The notes beneath the pieces are model-generated. The model made no database searches. It was given only the letters and a program-made list of their open reading frames with translations, and was not told the origin of the DNA. Shown in pieces: positions 15,464-24,687 of a stretch of 64,000 nucleotides of DNA. The position numbers and the translations under genes are program-made. The stretch is from positions 36,836 to 100,835 of the forward strand of contig NZ_JAAIMY010000011.1 in the NCBI RefSeq assembly GCF_013300825.1. The letters run 5' to 3'. The first letter of the stretch is position 1; the number at the start of each line of letters is the position of its first letter. Source of the DNA: Blautia wexlerae. GTDB lineage: Bacteria > Bacillota > Clostridia > Lachnospirales > Lachnospiraceae.

Positions 15464-16156
15464 TTATGCTAATTTCATCGGGTTGATCTTCACACCAGGT
15501 CCCATTGTCGGAGCAATAACAACGCTCTTTAAATACTGACCTTTCAGTGTGCTTGGTCTAGCCTTAACGATAGCATCGATCAGCGTCTGGAAGTTGTCGC
15601 TTAACTGTTCCTCTGTAAAGGATGCTTTACCAACCGGAACATGAATGATGTTGGTTTTATCAAGACGGTACTCAATCTTACCTGCTTTGATATCGTGAAC
15701 TGCTTTAGTAACGTCCATTGTTACTGTACCAGCTTTCGGGTTTGGCATTAAACCTTTCGGTCCAAGTACACGACCAAGACGACCTACAACACCCATCATA
15801 TCTGGAGTTGCAACAACAACGTCAAAGTCTAACCATCCTTCGTTCTGAATCTTCGGAATAAGATCCTCAGCTCCTACGAATTCAGCACCTGCTGCTTTTG
15901 CTTCTTCAGCTTTAGCATCTTTAGCGAATACTAAAACACGAACTTTTTTACCAGTACCATGTGGCAGAACTACTGCACCACGGATCTGCTGGTCTGCATG
16001 ACGTCCATCGCAGCCTGTACGGATATGAACTTCGATAGTTTCGTCAAATTTAGCAACTGCAGCTTTTTTAACTAAGCTGATAGCTTCTGCGGTATCATAT
16101 AATGTAGCGCGGTCTACTGCTTTAGCAGCTTCCACGTATTTCTTTCCTCGTTTCAT
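15464..16156 (-). CDS. rplA: 50S ribosomal protein L1
   Basis: A 230-residue L1 protein, full length. Recognisable segments are [10 protein letters not shown] at the start, [32 protein letters not shown] near residue 64, [38 protein letters not shown] sequence in the middle and [11 protein letters not shown] near the C-terminus. L1 binds 23S rRNA at the stalk and can repress its own operon. The start at 16156 follows AGGAGG. It is the last gene here; rplJ and rplL, which usually follow, are replaced by a terminator and a palindromic repeat. Confidence 0.98.
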   Translation of the reverse strand: MKRGKKYVEAAKAVDRATLYDTAEAISLVKKAAVAKFDETIEVHIRTGCDGRHADQQIRGAVVLPHGTGKKVRVLVFAKDAKAEEAKAAGAEFVGAEDLIPKIQNEGWLDFDVVVATPDMMGVVGRLGRVLGPKGLMPNPKAGTVTMDVTKAVHDIKAGKIEYRLDKTNIIHVPVGKASFTEEQLSDNFQTLIDAIVKARPSTLKGQYLKSVVIAPTMGPGVKINPMKLA

Positions 16157-16217
16157 TTCTATAACCTCCTGTGGTATTTGCGGGGAACGCCCTCCCACTT
16201 ACTATTTAATATTAAAA

Positions 16218-16643
16218 TTAATCAACTACTTCGATTCCCATACTTCTTGCAGTACCAGCGATCATGCTCATAGCTGCTTCAAGGGATGCTGCATTTAAGT
16301 CTTTCATCTTAAGTTCAGCGATTTCCTGAACCTGAGCTTTAGTAACCTTAGCAACTTTTGTCTTGTTCGGTACGCCGGAACCGGATTTGATCTTAGCAGC
16401 TTTCTTAAGAAGAACTGCAGCCGGCGGAGTTTTGGTTATGAAGCTGAAACTTCTGTCTGCATAAACAGTGATAACTACAGGAATGATTAAGTCTCCCTGA
16501 TCTGCTGTTCTTGCATTGAACTCTTTTGTGAACTGAACGATATTTACACCGTGCTGTCCAAGAGCTGGACCTACAGGTGGTGCTGGAGTTGCTTTACCAG
16601 CCGGAATCTGTAATTTGATATATCCTGTTACTTTCTTTGCCAT
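16218..16643 (-). CDS. rplK: 50S ribosomal protein L11
   Basis: A 141-residue L11. Diagnostic segments are [32 protein letters not shown] and the C-terminal rRNA-binding part ending [17 protein letters not shown]. It forms the GTPase-associated centre with 23S rRNA and is the target of thiopeptides. The ATG at 16643 follows AGGAGG. It sits between nusG and rplA in the conserved order. Confidence 0.98.
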   Translation of the reverse strand: MAKKVTGYIKLQIPAGKATPAPPVGPALGQHGVNIVQFTKEFNARTADQGDLIIPVVITVYADRSFSFITKTPPAAVLLKKAAKIKSGSGVPNKTKVAKVTKAQVQEIAELKMKDLNAASLEAAMSMIAGTARSMGIEVVD

Positions 16644-16713
16644 TTTTCGGCACCTCCTATGTGGTATTGGCGGGGGTTTATGGTCCCTCCCACGATATTG
16701 TTACCTTTGCTTG

Positions 16714-17229
16714 TTACATCTGTTTGATTTCTGCGAAACTAATTTCTACCGGCGTTTCGCGGCCGAAAAGTTCAACATTGATCGTTGCTGTCTGTTTCTG
16801 CACATTAAGGGCAGTGATAACACCAACGGTATCTTTCCAGGCACCGCCTGTGACAACAACTGTATCACCCTCTGCGAAATCGACCTGAATTTCCTCTTTC
16901 TTGATACCAAGAGGAAGCATCTCTTCCTCGGTCAACGGTACCGGCTTGGACCCTGGTCCAACGAAGCCTGTCACACCTCTGGTGTTACGGACAACATACC
17001 ATGTATCGTCATTCATAACCATGTTGAGAAGTACATAGCCAGGAAACATTTTCTTCTGAACCTGTTTCAGAGCCCCGTTTTTCAGCTCAGCCACTTCCTG
17101 CAGCGGAACACGAACTTCAAGGATCTGGTCTTCCAGGTGTCTGTTTTCGATGGTTTTTTCAATATCGACTTTTACTTTGTTCTCATACCCGGAATAAGTA
17201 TGAACAACATACCATTTCGCTTCTGACAT
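16714..17229 (-). CDS. nusG: transcription termination/antitermination factor NusG
   Basis: A 171-residue NusG with an NGN domain (KWYVVHTYSGYENKV, KKMFPGYVLLNM, VRNTRGVTGFVG) and a C-terminal KOW domain starting near residue 120 (FAEGDTVVVTGGAWKDTVG). It binds RNA polymerase and links it to ribosomes or Rho. It follows secE by 15 bases and precedes rplK, the standard arrangement. Confidence 0.97.
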   Translation of the reverse strand: MSEAKWYVVHTYSGYENKVKVDIEKTIENRHLEDQILEVRVPLQEVAELKNGALKQVQKKMFPGYVLLNMVMNDDTWYVVRNTRGVTGFVGPGSKPVPLTEEEMLPLGIKKEEIQVDFAEGDTVVVTGGAWKDTVGVITALNVQKQTATINVELFGRETPVEISFAEIKQM

Positions 17230-17244
17230 ACAATCACCTTATCC

Positions 17245-17454
17245 TTATTTCATTAAAAGATTAATGCCTTCGAGAATAAATGAATCCATGACGCTGATCA
17301 GTACGCAAAGCACGATCGACACGCAAACTACCACGATAGTCTGCTTAATCAGTTCATTGCGGTCTGTCCAGACAATCTTCCTGAATTCTGACTGAAGTCC
17401 CTGAAACCAACTCTTCTTCTGGCTCTTGCCAGCAGATTTTTCATTTCCTTGCAT
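17245..17454 (-). CDS. secE: preprotein translocase subunit SecE
   Basis: A 69-residue single-span SecE. A charged N-terminus is followed by the SecE signature (WFQGLQSEFRKIVWTDRNEL) and one membrane helix (IVVVCVSIVLCVLISVM, about residues 40-56). It is an essential part of SecYEG. The position between rpmG and nusG confirms the call. Confidence 0.95.
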   Translation of the reverse strand: MQGNEKSAGKSQKKSWFQGLQSEFRKIVWTDRNELIKQTIVVVCVSIVLCVLISVMDSFILEGINLLMK

Positions 17455-17506
17455 AGCCTGACCTCACAATTCTCTGTGAGTAACTGTTTCGTCCAGTTAC
17501 CTTGGA

Positions 17507-17656
17507 TTACTTTGTTTCCTTATGCAGAGTGTGTTTGCGGCAGAACTTACAATATTTCTGAGTTTCCATTCTCTCAGGATGGTTCTTTTTCTCCTTAGTC
17601 ATATTGTAGTTACGCTGCTTGCACTCGGTACATGCTAATGTAATCTTAACGCGCAC
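17507..17656 (-). CDS. rpmG: 50S ribosomal protein L33
   Basis: A 49-residue L33 ([18 protein letters not shown]...HTLHKETK) with two CxxC pairs (CTEC and CKFC), the zinc-binding C+ form. The start is GTG at 17656, eight bases after GGAGG. Longer frames that begin upstream are not supported. It is the first gene of the secE-nusG operon. Confidence 0.95.
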   Translation of the reverse strand: MRVKITLACTECKQRNYNMTKEKKNHPERMETQKYCKFCRKHTLHKETK

Positions 17657-17767
17657 AACTTCCACCTCCAGTGTTTTCATTTGCATGGTCATTTTCCTCA
17701 TGCCGGACGATGTATCCGTCATCTTTTCGGGCATAAAAAAAAGACCTAACTTCCATGTCGCTTGTCA

Positions 17768-17797
17768 AGTTTATCACACATGACATGCTTAAGTCAA
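17768..17797 (-). promoter_or_regulatory. promoter of rpmG-secE-nusG-rplKA
   Basis: The minus strand has TTGACT (17792-17797), an 18-base spacer and TAAACT (17768-17773), about 110 bases upstream of rpmG. A dispersed repeat fragment (17906-17953) lies behind it. Confidence 0.55.
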
Positions 17798-17953
17798 GTC
17801 TTTTCTCATATTTATGCTTATATTTTATCGCATATTTTTTACATAAAATGCAACTATCCGACGTTGTATGGCTGTATGGTATTTCCTGACAGGCAGATTT
17901 CTGCAATCCGCTTCGCTACGCAGCTCTACACCGAATAACTGCTCTGCTGTTTA

Positions 17954-18576
17954 TCAGAAGGAGCTTGTATTTACCACGCCGATTTTGTCTGAAATATGAT
18001 AGGAACCCTTGAAGGTACGTTTCACCTGATACAGGCATCCATCTGCCTCTTCATACAAGTCCTGAAAAGTGACATCCTTTCCGTCCGAAAGAACAATTCC
18101 CATAGATGCAGAGATCATTACTTCCAGCTTTTCCTTCACATAGTCAATATGCAGCTTCGCTGAAAGGACACGTAGGCTTTCCTCAGCCGCCTCCCTGGTC
18201 ATATCCGGCAGAAACAGTACAAACTCGTCACCGCCCAGTCGACAGACAATATCCTGAGCCCTGCAGTGCTTCTTCATAATAAGAACCACTTCGCAGAGAG
18301 CCTTGTCTCCCTACATATGTCCCATAACATCATTCAGAGTCTTAAAATTATCCAGATCCACAATGGCAAAGGTATTTACACATCCTGTATGCAGTTCCTG
18401 TGCCAGCATTTTGTTTATTGCTGCTGTACCTGCTGCCCTGTCCATTCCAGAAGTGAATCCCTGACCCTGGAATCCTCCTCTTTCTCCAGCGATCTGTTAA
18501 AACGAAGCACTGCTGTTACAACAATAAGCACCGCTATAATGCCTGTCACCGACAGAATCATATACTGCTGAACAGA
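17954..18576 (-). pseudogene. remnant of a membrane-bound diguanylate cyclase (GGDEF)
   Basis: The remnant reads, on the minus strand, a membrane helix (ILSVTGIIAVLIVVTAVLRF), a linker RSLEKEEDSRVRDSLLEW, then in another frame DRAAGTAAINKML...FAIVDLDNFKTLNDVMGHM, a TAG stop at 18311-18313, and GDKALCEVV...RLGGDEFVLFLPD onward. Intact cyclases read GHxxGDxxL at the stop. So there is at least one frameshift (near 18440-18480), one nonsense codon inside the GGDEF domain, and no N-terminal sensor: the remnant begins right after the SDR stop codon. The 111-codon frame downstream of the nonsense codon is the surviving C-terminal half and is unlikely to be functional. Confidence 0.85.
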
Positions 18577-19314
18577 TCAGAAGTAATCATACCCTCCATG
18601 AATATCTACAATGCTTCCATTCATGTAGTTATTGGTAAGTATGCTGTACGCCATATCTGCCACATCTTTGATTTCTCCGAATCTGTGAAGTGCAATCTTG
18701 CGGTTAATGCGTTCGTAGCTTTCCGGTGTACGATTTTCATGCCATGGAGTCTGGATAAAACCTGGGGCAATGGCATTGACTGTGATGCCTTTTGGCTCGA
18801 ATTCCTTTACCAGAGATTTGGTAAGGAAGTGGATGGCTGCCTTGGTCACACCGTATACCAGAGATGAGGAATAAGCCTGTTGTCCTGCATAGGAACCCAT
18901 GAAGAGTACTCTTCCCCCCTCTGTCATTACCGGCATAAATTCTTTGATCATAAATACCGGTACAGACAGGTTTGTATTTACGATATTTGTCCATTCTTCA
19001 AATGTATAGTCCCTGAATTTATCGTAGGTGCTGATGCCTGCATTGCTGATCAGCCAGTCTACATGCCCTGCTTTCTCTTTGACTTCTGCCACAAATTTCA
19101 TCATAGCATCATAGGAAGACATGTCTGCTTTCATAATGATAAGCTTCTCCTGGTCTTCCGGTTTCAGGCTGTCCCAGAATTCATTGGCCTTAACGGAATT
19201 GTGTGCATATGTGGCAAAAATCAGATCATCATCCTCTGAATTTGCCAGTATCTTTTCCACAATACCGCGGCCGATTCCTGAAGTACCGCCTGTGATCACT
19301 GTTACTTTACTCAT
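18577..19314 (-). CDS. short-chain dehydrogenase/reductase
   Basis: This 245-residue SDR has the NAD(P)-binding GGTSGIGRG loop (residues 8-16), NAG (about 92), the catalytic Ser in MGSYAG and YGVTK (Tyr and Lys of the triad), and the usual NAIAPGFIQTPW near 180. Its substrate is not evident. It follows the TPP enzyme on the same strand (about 135 bases, including a repeat fragment) and may reduce an aldehyde or ketone made by it. Its stop codon abuts the remains of a diguanylate cyclase, so the 3' boundary may be a rearrangement point. Confidence 0.9.
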   Translation of the reverse strand: MSKVTVITGGTSGIGRGIVEKILANSEDDDLIFATYAHNSVKANEFWDSLKPEDQEKLIIMKADMSSYDAMMKFVAEVKEKAGHVDWLISNAGISTYDKFRDYTFEEWTNIVNTNLSVPVFMIKEFMPVMTEGGRVLFMGSYAGQQAYSSSLVYGVTKAAIHFLTKSLVKEFEPKGITVNAIAPGFIQTPWHENRTPESYERINRKIALHRFGEIKDVADMAYSILTNNYMNGSIVDIHGGYDYF

Positions 19315-19342
19315 TTCTGTTACCTCTTTATATTTCTCATCT

Positions 19343-19432
19343 TGCTATAAACAATGCAGGCAGCTATGAGGAGATCTTTACACTCCGATGGCTGGACTGC
19401 CTGCAAAAAAATTCCTTCTATAATATATCATT
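19343..19432. repeat. diverged copy of the 97-bp hairpin repeat
   Basis: ttgctataaacaatgcaggcag is answered by ctgcctgcaaaaaaattccttctataat around ctttacactccgatggctgg. The layout matches the element at 6908-7004. It lies between the TPP enzyme and SDR genes. Confidence 0.5.
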
Positions 19433-19449
19433 ATATATCTCTGTCTGCC

Positions 19450-21192
19450 TTACAACTCCATCAATCTGTCATAAACTTCTTTCGGTGCATATGGCTGCTG
19501 GTTGTGGATTGGCTCTCCCAGACAGGTCTTAGGATATGCAAAGGTTCCATGCTCCAGCATAACTTCCAGAAGTTTCGGACCTTTTCCTTCCATAAATTCC
19601 GGTGCCTCTTCTCTGACTGCATCGCAGTGCATTCTCAGTGCCGGAATACCGTAAGCCTTTGCTACCTCTGTAAAGTCACAGGAAGCAAATCCACAGCCAT
19701 CTGTGGTTCCTGCGAACAGGCAGTCGAAGTAGTCTCTCTGAAGATGACGGATCATACCAAGAGCTTCATTGTTCATTACCATCATTTTGACAGGAATGTT
19801 CTCTCTTTTTACCCATTCCAGTTCCTGTATATTCATCTGGAATGCGCCGTCTCCGCAAATACATGCAGTTGGCTTTCCTGTAGCATAATATGCCCCGATA
19901 GCTGCCGGAAGTCCATAACCCATAGCTCCGTGACCACCGGAGAAGAGAAGCTTCTGGCCTTCATGATTCCTGAATGACTGATAGCTCCATACCATATGCT
20001 GTCCTACATCCACTGCAATAGCAGAAGTATCACTGAGCATATCACTGAGATCTGCGATCATACGGTTTGGATATCTCTCAGGAGTATTATCATCTACTGC
20101 CTGAAGATTCTCTTTAATCTCATTGCAGATATTGAGCCACTCACTTGCACCCTCTTTTTCCGGACCTGCTGCCTTTGCCAGACAACTGATGACCGCACCT
20201 GTCTCTGCCTGAAGTTTCACTTCATTTTCTCCATTCTCATGGATATTTCTCTGAAGATTATAAGCATCAATATCAATACGGATAAGTTTTGCCTCTTTTG
20301 CAAATTCATGCACTTTTGTTCCAATCTGTCTGGTACACAGGGAAATACCGAAACAAAGAAGCAGGTCACTCTTTGCATTGGCAATCATATTTGCATAACG
20401 ATGTCCATAAGCACCGCCGATACATCCGAAATTCAGTGGATGCTCATATCCCAGGACAGATTTTGCCAGAACACTAGTAATAATTGGAATCTGTCTCTTT
20501 TTCGCAAAAGCGATCAGTTCCTGCTGGCTTGCATAACTGTCCACGCCGTGTCCCAGCATGATCACAGGACGTTTCGCCTGTTCCAGTGCTGCAAGAATCG
20601 TATCTGCTGCCTGCTGCGCTGTGGCAGCATCTGTATGCTCATCCTCAAAAGTCATATCATAGACAGGATTCTCCACTTCGCTTCTCTGGATATTCATGGG
20701 AAGGTCTATAAGAACCGGTCCCTTTCGTCCTGTTGTTGCAATATGGTAAGCTTTATTTAATTCCACTACAATATCCTCAGGATTACGGATCTGCACTGCA
20801 TATTTTGTGATTGGTTTCGCCATCCCTACAATATCTGTCTCCTGAAATCCCTGCTGACGCAATCCTTCAATCCCTGAATATTCATATGTGTTTAGCTGTC
20901 CTGTAAGGAAGACTACCGGAAGTGAATCGTAATATGCATCTGCCACGCCGCTCAGAAGATTTACTGCACCCGGACCACTGGTAGCATATGCACATGCACA
21001 TTCCTCTTTTGTCTGGGCATAACCGCATGCCGCAAAGGCCGCTCCCTGTTCATTATAGCTGGAATGATTCTCTGTATCAGGATTTCTTTCAATGGAATCA
21101 ACCACATGGGCAATCATTGTTCCCTGATATCCAAAGAAATGGCGTATTCCCTTTTTCTGTAAAAAAGTAACGATATAATCTGAAAGTTTCAT
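19450..21192 (-). CDS. thiamine-pyrophosphate enzyme (acetolactate synthase-like)
   Basis: This 580-residue protein has the three-domain TPP decarboxylase/synthase layout: N-terminal PYR domain with catalytic-type Glu in SSYNEQGAAFAACGYA (about residue 48) and YATSGPGAVNLLSG; a central domain with RPVIMLGHGVDSY near 208; and a C-terminal PP domain with the TPP motif CGDGAFQMN...MMVMNN near 445-475. Relatives include acetolactate synthases, but no small regulatory subunit or ilv genes are near. The setting among LicD, cytidylyltransferase and SDR genes suggests it makes a precursor of a surface substituent; that is inference. The ATG follows AGGAGG-like CAGGAGGAACT. Confidence 0.85.
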   Translation of the reverse strand: MKLSDYIVTFLQKKGIRHFFGYQGTMIAHVVDSIERNPDTENHSSYNEQGAAFAACGYAQTKEECACAYATSGPGAVNLLSGVADAYYDSLPVVFLTGQLNTYEYSGIEGLRQQGFQETDIVGMAKPITKYAVQIRNPEDIVVELNKAYHIATTGRKGPVLIDLPMNIQRSEVENPVYDMTFEDEHTDAATAQQAADTILAALEQAKRPVIMLGHGVDSYASQQELIAFAKKRQIPIITSVLAKSVLGYEHPLNFGCIGGAYGHRYANMIANAKSDLLLCFGISLCTRQIGTKVHEFAKEAKLIRIDIDAYNLQRNIHENGENEVKLQAETGAVISCLAKAAGPEKEGASEWLNICNEIKENLQAVDDNTPERYPNRMIADLSDMLSDTSAIAVDVGQHMVWSYQSFRNHEGQKLLFSGGHGAMGYGLPAAIGAYYATGKPTACICGDGAFQMNIQELEWVKRENIPVKMMVMNNEALGMIRHLQRDYFDCLFAGTTDGCGFASCDFTEVAKAYGIPALRMHCDAVREEAPEFMEGKGPKLLEVMLEHGTFAYPKTCLGEPIHNQQPYAPKEVYDRLMEL

Positions 21193-21203
21193 AGTTCCTC
21201 CTG

Positions 21204-22364
21204 TCAGATCAGAGCACTGATCTTGCTTCTCTGTACTGTCCTTCCTGTTTTTTCAAGAGTATCTACATAAATATCAAAGATCTCCACATCTTCTGCAAAG
21301 AGTTCTCCTTTTTGCAGACTCTTCTCTGTCATTCTGTAATAAGGCCGGAACACTTTCTCAAGTGCCATGTAGTCCTCATTTTTATACAGATTCATAATAT
21401 AATCCTTGCGGGATTTATAAAAAATACCAAGGTTCATTCTGGCACCGCAGAGCACTACATATTTCCAGCACTCATTAAAATATTTTTTGTATTTTCTGGC
21501 CTTCGCCAGCCTGCGGCTGTTTTTCCGGCGCTCTTTGCAGTATTTCTCATAGTTTCCCTCTTCCTTCCAGAACTGTGCATAGCTTACTCTGGCACTGACA
21601 ATCATGGAAGATGGTATTACATAACGGGCTTCCTGAATCTCTCTGTAATTATTTCCGTAGCATATGGTCAGATATTCCTCCGTGCCCGCCGGAACCTGAA
21701 ATTCTTCTCCTTCCAGAGTAACTGTCTTTGTCTCTGCGAAGATCTCTGCAGGGAAAGTCAGCGTCTGTTTCCTGCGTCTGAGAATATACTGTTCTGCCCC
21801 TTCTCCCTGAAATTCTCTGCAAAAACGTTCATACAGCCGCGATGCCTGTCTCTGTCTTCCGTTTATCAGACACTGCAGTCTCATCAGAGTCCGGTTTATC
21901 CTGTTCTTGTATCCACACTCTGTCTGATTAATATCACAAAGCTGTGTCCATCCATTCTCGGCCCTTGATATCCGTCTCTTTGCTGTACCGGATACAGAAG
22001 ATGTTCTCAACGGAAAGATATTGACACCAATACCCGGATATTCATAATCTCTGGTTCTGTCCAGATTGATACATATGGTATCTGTATTTTCATATCTGAG
22101 ATAGAAACCCGGAAACCATTTATGACTCTTCATGGATTCCAGCGCACGTTTCTCCCGCGGATCTTCCTCGATCAGTCTGCGAAACCGCTCCATGTCTTCC
22201 ACCTTCATCATAACCACCCCGAACAGCGGATTCTGCGGAAAGGGCTGTTCAGTCACTGCACACAATGTCAGTCTTGGTGAAAGGTAGTACATAATATTAT
22301 TCTGACGGCATATTTCATCTATCTCTTTTAACAGTGATACAATCACCTTTTGTTTCTTATTCAA
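21204..22364 (-). CDS. LicD-related protein lacking the catalytic motifs
   Basis: This 386-residue protein begins like a LicD nucleotidyltransferase (LLKEIDEICRQNNIMYYL), but the following region, which normally has GG-L-GA-RH and WDDDID, reads SPRLTLCAVTEQPFPQNPLFGVVMMKVEDME. The paired glycines and acidic metal ligands are gone. Later segments (FYLRYENTDTICINLDRTRDYEYPGIGVNIFPL; a YGNNYREIQ segment in place of the usual YG-DW) still follow the family. It lies head-to-tail with an intact LicD, so it may be an inactive paralogue acting as a partner, or a transferase using other residues. Start ATG at 22364. Confidence 0.6.
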   Translation of the reverse strand: MNKKQKVIVSLLKEIDEICRQNNIMYYLSPRLTLCAVTEQPFPQNPLFGVVMMKVEDMERFRRLIEEDPREKRALESMKSHKWFPGFYLRYENTDTICINLDRTRDYEYPGIGVNIFPLRTSSVSGTAKRRISRAENGWTQLCDINQTECGYKNRINRTLMRLQCLINGRQRQASRLYERFCREFQGEGAEQYILRRRKQTLTFPAEIFAETKTVTLEGEEFQVPAGTEEYLTICYGNNYREIQEARYVIPSSMIVSARVSYAQFWKEEGNYEKYCKERRKNSRRLAKARKYKKYFNECWKYVVLCGARMNLGIFYKSRKDYIMNLYKNEDYMALEKVFRPYYRMTEKSLQKGELFAEDVEIFDIYVDTLEKTGRTVQRSKISALI

Positions 22365-22401
22365 ATCTTTGCTCCATTTCTATTGCATATATCTGTATAT
22401 T

Positions 22402-24675
22402 TCAGACAAGTCTGTTTACCAGTGCCTTAATATCTTCTATACTTCCGTATTTGTCCAGCCAACTGTTAAATGCAGTTGTAACATCAGCTTTCTTTGCAAA
22501 GTTTGTGATTCGTTCGCTTCCTTCAGTCAGGTCACTGATATAGATACGATACATCTCCGTCTTCAGATACAATGGCATCTCATAATCCAGAACCTTCTTA
22601 TAATTGGCAAAGGCTTCTCTTGTCTGCCCCTGTTTCTTACGGATATCCCCGATCAGCTTATAAGCCCAGACACATTCTTCTCTGTGGATCTGCCGGCTGC
22701 GCACCTGCTCAGAAAGCCATTCCAACTCACTTTCATCACTGGTACATATAGTCTGAGTACGCAGCTTCGCCAGTTCTGCAGGATATCCCAGGCGCTTCCA
22801 TGCTCTGGTAAGTGCCTTTCTGTACATTGTATACTCTCCGGTCTTCGGTGTCGAAGTAAGCATTGGTGTTTCTATCACCTCACAGATTTCAGCTATCTCT
22901 TCTTCTACTTCACTCTGCGTATGAGCACATGCTACTTTTGCCAGATACCATGCGCCCTGGACTTCTTCGTCTTCCGGTATGAGCTGTCTCCACAGTTCCA
23001 TCAACTGCAGTGCTTCTTCTCTGGATTTCTTCGACAGAAGCTCTTCACACTTTCTGAGGACTTCTGTTTTGTATTTTCTGAATACTCTGTCCATCTCCAG
23101 CCATACAATCCCGTTGGAAGTCTTCTCCTTCACCTGCACATAAAGTTGTGTTGCCTTCTGGATTTCTCCATTCATCCAGAGAATATCAGCTTTGTATTTC
23201 AGAAAATATCCATCCTCCGGGAACAGTTTCAGTGCTTTTTCCAGGAAACGTTCCGCTTCCAGACGGTTTTCTCCGGCTCTCTCCATCAGAAACCGACATC
23301 TGAATTTTATCAGACCCGGATGACCCGGATATTTTTTCAGCAAATCTCCACATATCAGTTCTGCCTCCTTCATGCGGCGGAATTCATAATGATCTGCTGC
23401 TTTTCTGAAAAGATCAATATCCTTTCTCAGCTCCTCCATCTCAGGTGTGATATGATCCAGTTTCTCACGCACTTCCAGCATACGATATGCCTTTGATACC
23501 CGCTCTGTATAAAAAAGAGTCAGCATTGCCGCATAAAATACATCATCCTCCACATCCACAAGGATTGGATGATAAAATGCATAAATATTTGCATAGTCTT
23601 CTCTTCCGATAAAATCCGCACTTAGCTGATTTTTGTAATAAGAACCAAACAATGCACTTAGCCTGTGGAAATCTTTCCGTTCTACAAGCTCACTGATTTT
23701 CAGTCCGGACTCGCTGATGGCCTCTTTCAGGTCCCATGAAACTGTGTGGGCTTTCATGGCAAGTCCCTCCTGACGCACCTTGTATCTCTTTTTCGCAGTT
23801 CGTATATTGTAAATCTTACGGAATACAGATTCTCTGCGCAGTCTGCCTTTTCTGATATTCGGCATGTAATCATCACGCAATTCCTGATAAGATCCACTGT
23901 CCAGACACACAGCCACATGTCCTTCCCTGCTGTCATGGGGAGGCATATAAGCCCATTCATCCCCATAATGCCAGATAAGATAATCACTGCATTTATTCGG
24001 GATCATTGCCTTCTGTCCTTCAAAGATTCCCTCTTTAACAGGAAACATCATGTCCTTGTCAAACAGAAAGGGGCATCCGCCCCAGCGCATTGCATATCTG
24101 TCGCATTCTTCCTCTTTGTAAGAGAACATAATCTTCTCCAGTTTTTCCAGTGTTCTGTTCTTTCCCAGAAAGATATAGGAAAGAAGATATTTCAGATACA
24201 TAGATACCGGTATCTCCCAACGGTCACTGTATACTACCGAGGGATTGATAAGATCAGAATAGATCATCATATGTGTCCGGTATTTCTCATATTCTCTGTC
24301 ATCAGCAGGAATAGGATCCAGCGTAAGAATATCTATGATCTCACCTCCACAGTCTCTGCCGATGATCTGGCTCTTATGGATCGCGCAGGTATCGGTAGAT
24401 GCATAACGCGGAAATGAATTCGTATAATTTCTATCCACATCTGAGCACTGGATAGCTCTCTCCGGCGGCAGTTCTGTCTTGCATATCTCTACGAATTTCT
24501 CCCAGTCCGGACGTGGCATATAGAGATCCACGTCATCATCCCATGGAACAAATCCCTCATGTCTGAGGGCTCCAATCAGAGACCCTCCTGCCAGAACATA
24601 TCTGAGATTATGCTCTCTGCATATTTCATCAACTTCCTGAAAAAGTTTCAGGAGATATTTCTGTTTTTCAGTCAT
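22402..24675 (-). CDS. LicD family phosphotransferase with C-terminal TPR-like region
   Basis: A 757-residue fusion. Residues 1-280 are a LicD domain with the complete signature AGGSLIGALRHEGFVPWDDDVDLYM (about residues 29-53) and YGDEWAYMPP near 236. LicD enzymes transfer phosphocholine, phosphoethanolamine or phosphopolyols from CDP carriers to glycans. From about residue 380 the protein is helical with TPR-like repeats (AEELICGDLLKKYPGHPGL-type units, KALKLFPEDGYFLKYKADILW), perhaps a scaffold for partners. Context: directly downstream of a CDP-forming enzyme, which probably supplies its donor. Confidence 0.85.
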   Translation of the reverse strand: MTEKQKYLLKLFQEVDEICREHNLRYVLAGGSLIGALRHEGFVPWDDDVDLYMPRPDWEKFVEICKTELPPERAIQCSDVDRNYTNSFPRYASTDTCAIHKSQIIGRDCGGEIIDILTLDPIPADDREYEKYRTHMMIYSDLINPSVVYSDRWEIPVSMYLKYLLSYIFLGKNRTLEKLEKIMFSYKEEECDRYAMRWGGCPFLFDKDMMFPVKEGIFEGQKAMIPNKCSDYLIWHYGDEWAYMPPHDSREGHVAVCLDSGSYQELRDDYMPNIRKGRLRRESVFRKIYNIRTAKKRYKVRQEGLAMKAHTVSWDLKEAISESGLKISELVERKDFHRLSALFGSYYKNQLSADFIGREDYANIYAFYHPILVDVEDDVFYAAMLTLFYTERVSKAYRMLEVREKLDHITPEMEELRKDIDLFRKAADHYEFRRMKEAELICGDLLKKYPGHPGLIKFRCRFLMERAGENRLEAERFLEKALKLFPEDGYFLKYKADILWMNGEIQKATQLYVQVKEKTSNGIVWLEMDRVFRKYKTEVLRKCEELLSKKSREEALQLMELWRQLIPEDEEVQGAWYLAKVACAHTQSEVEEEIAEICEVIETPMLTSTPKTGEYTMYRKALTRAWKRLGYPAELAKLRTQTICTSDESELEWLSEQVRSRQIHREECVWAYKLIGDIRKKQGQTREAFANYKKVLDYEMPLYLKTEMYRIYISDLTEGSERITNFAKKADVTTAFNSWLDKYGSIEDIKALVNRLV

Positions 24676-24687
24676 GAGTTATCCTTC

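Noticed and set aside
22369..23496. 375-codon open frame antisense to the LicD-TPR gene
   Set aside because: Fully overlapped by the LicD gene, no ribosome-binding site and aromatic-rich composition typical of a shadow frame.
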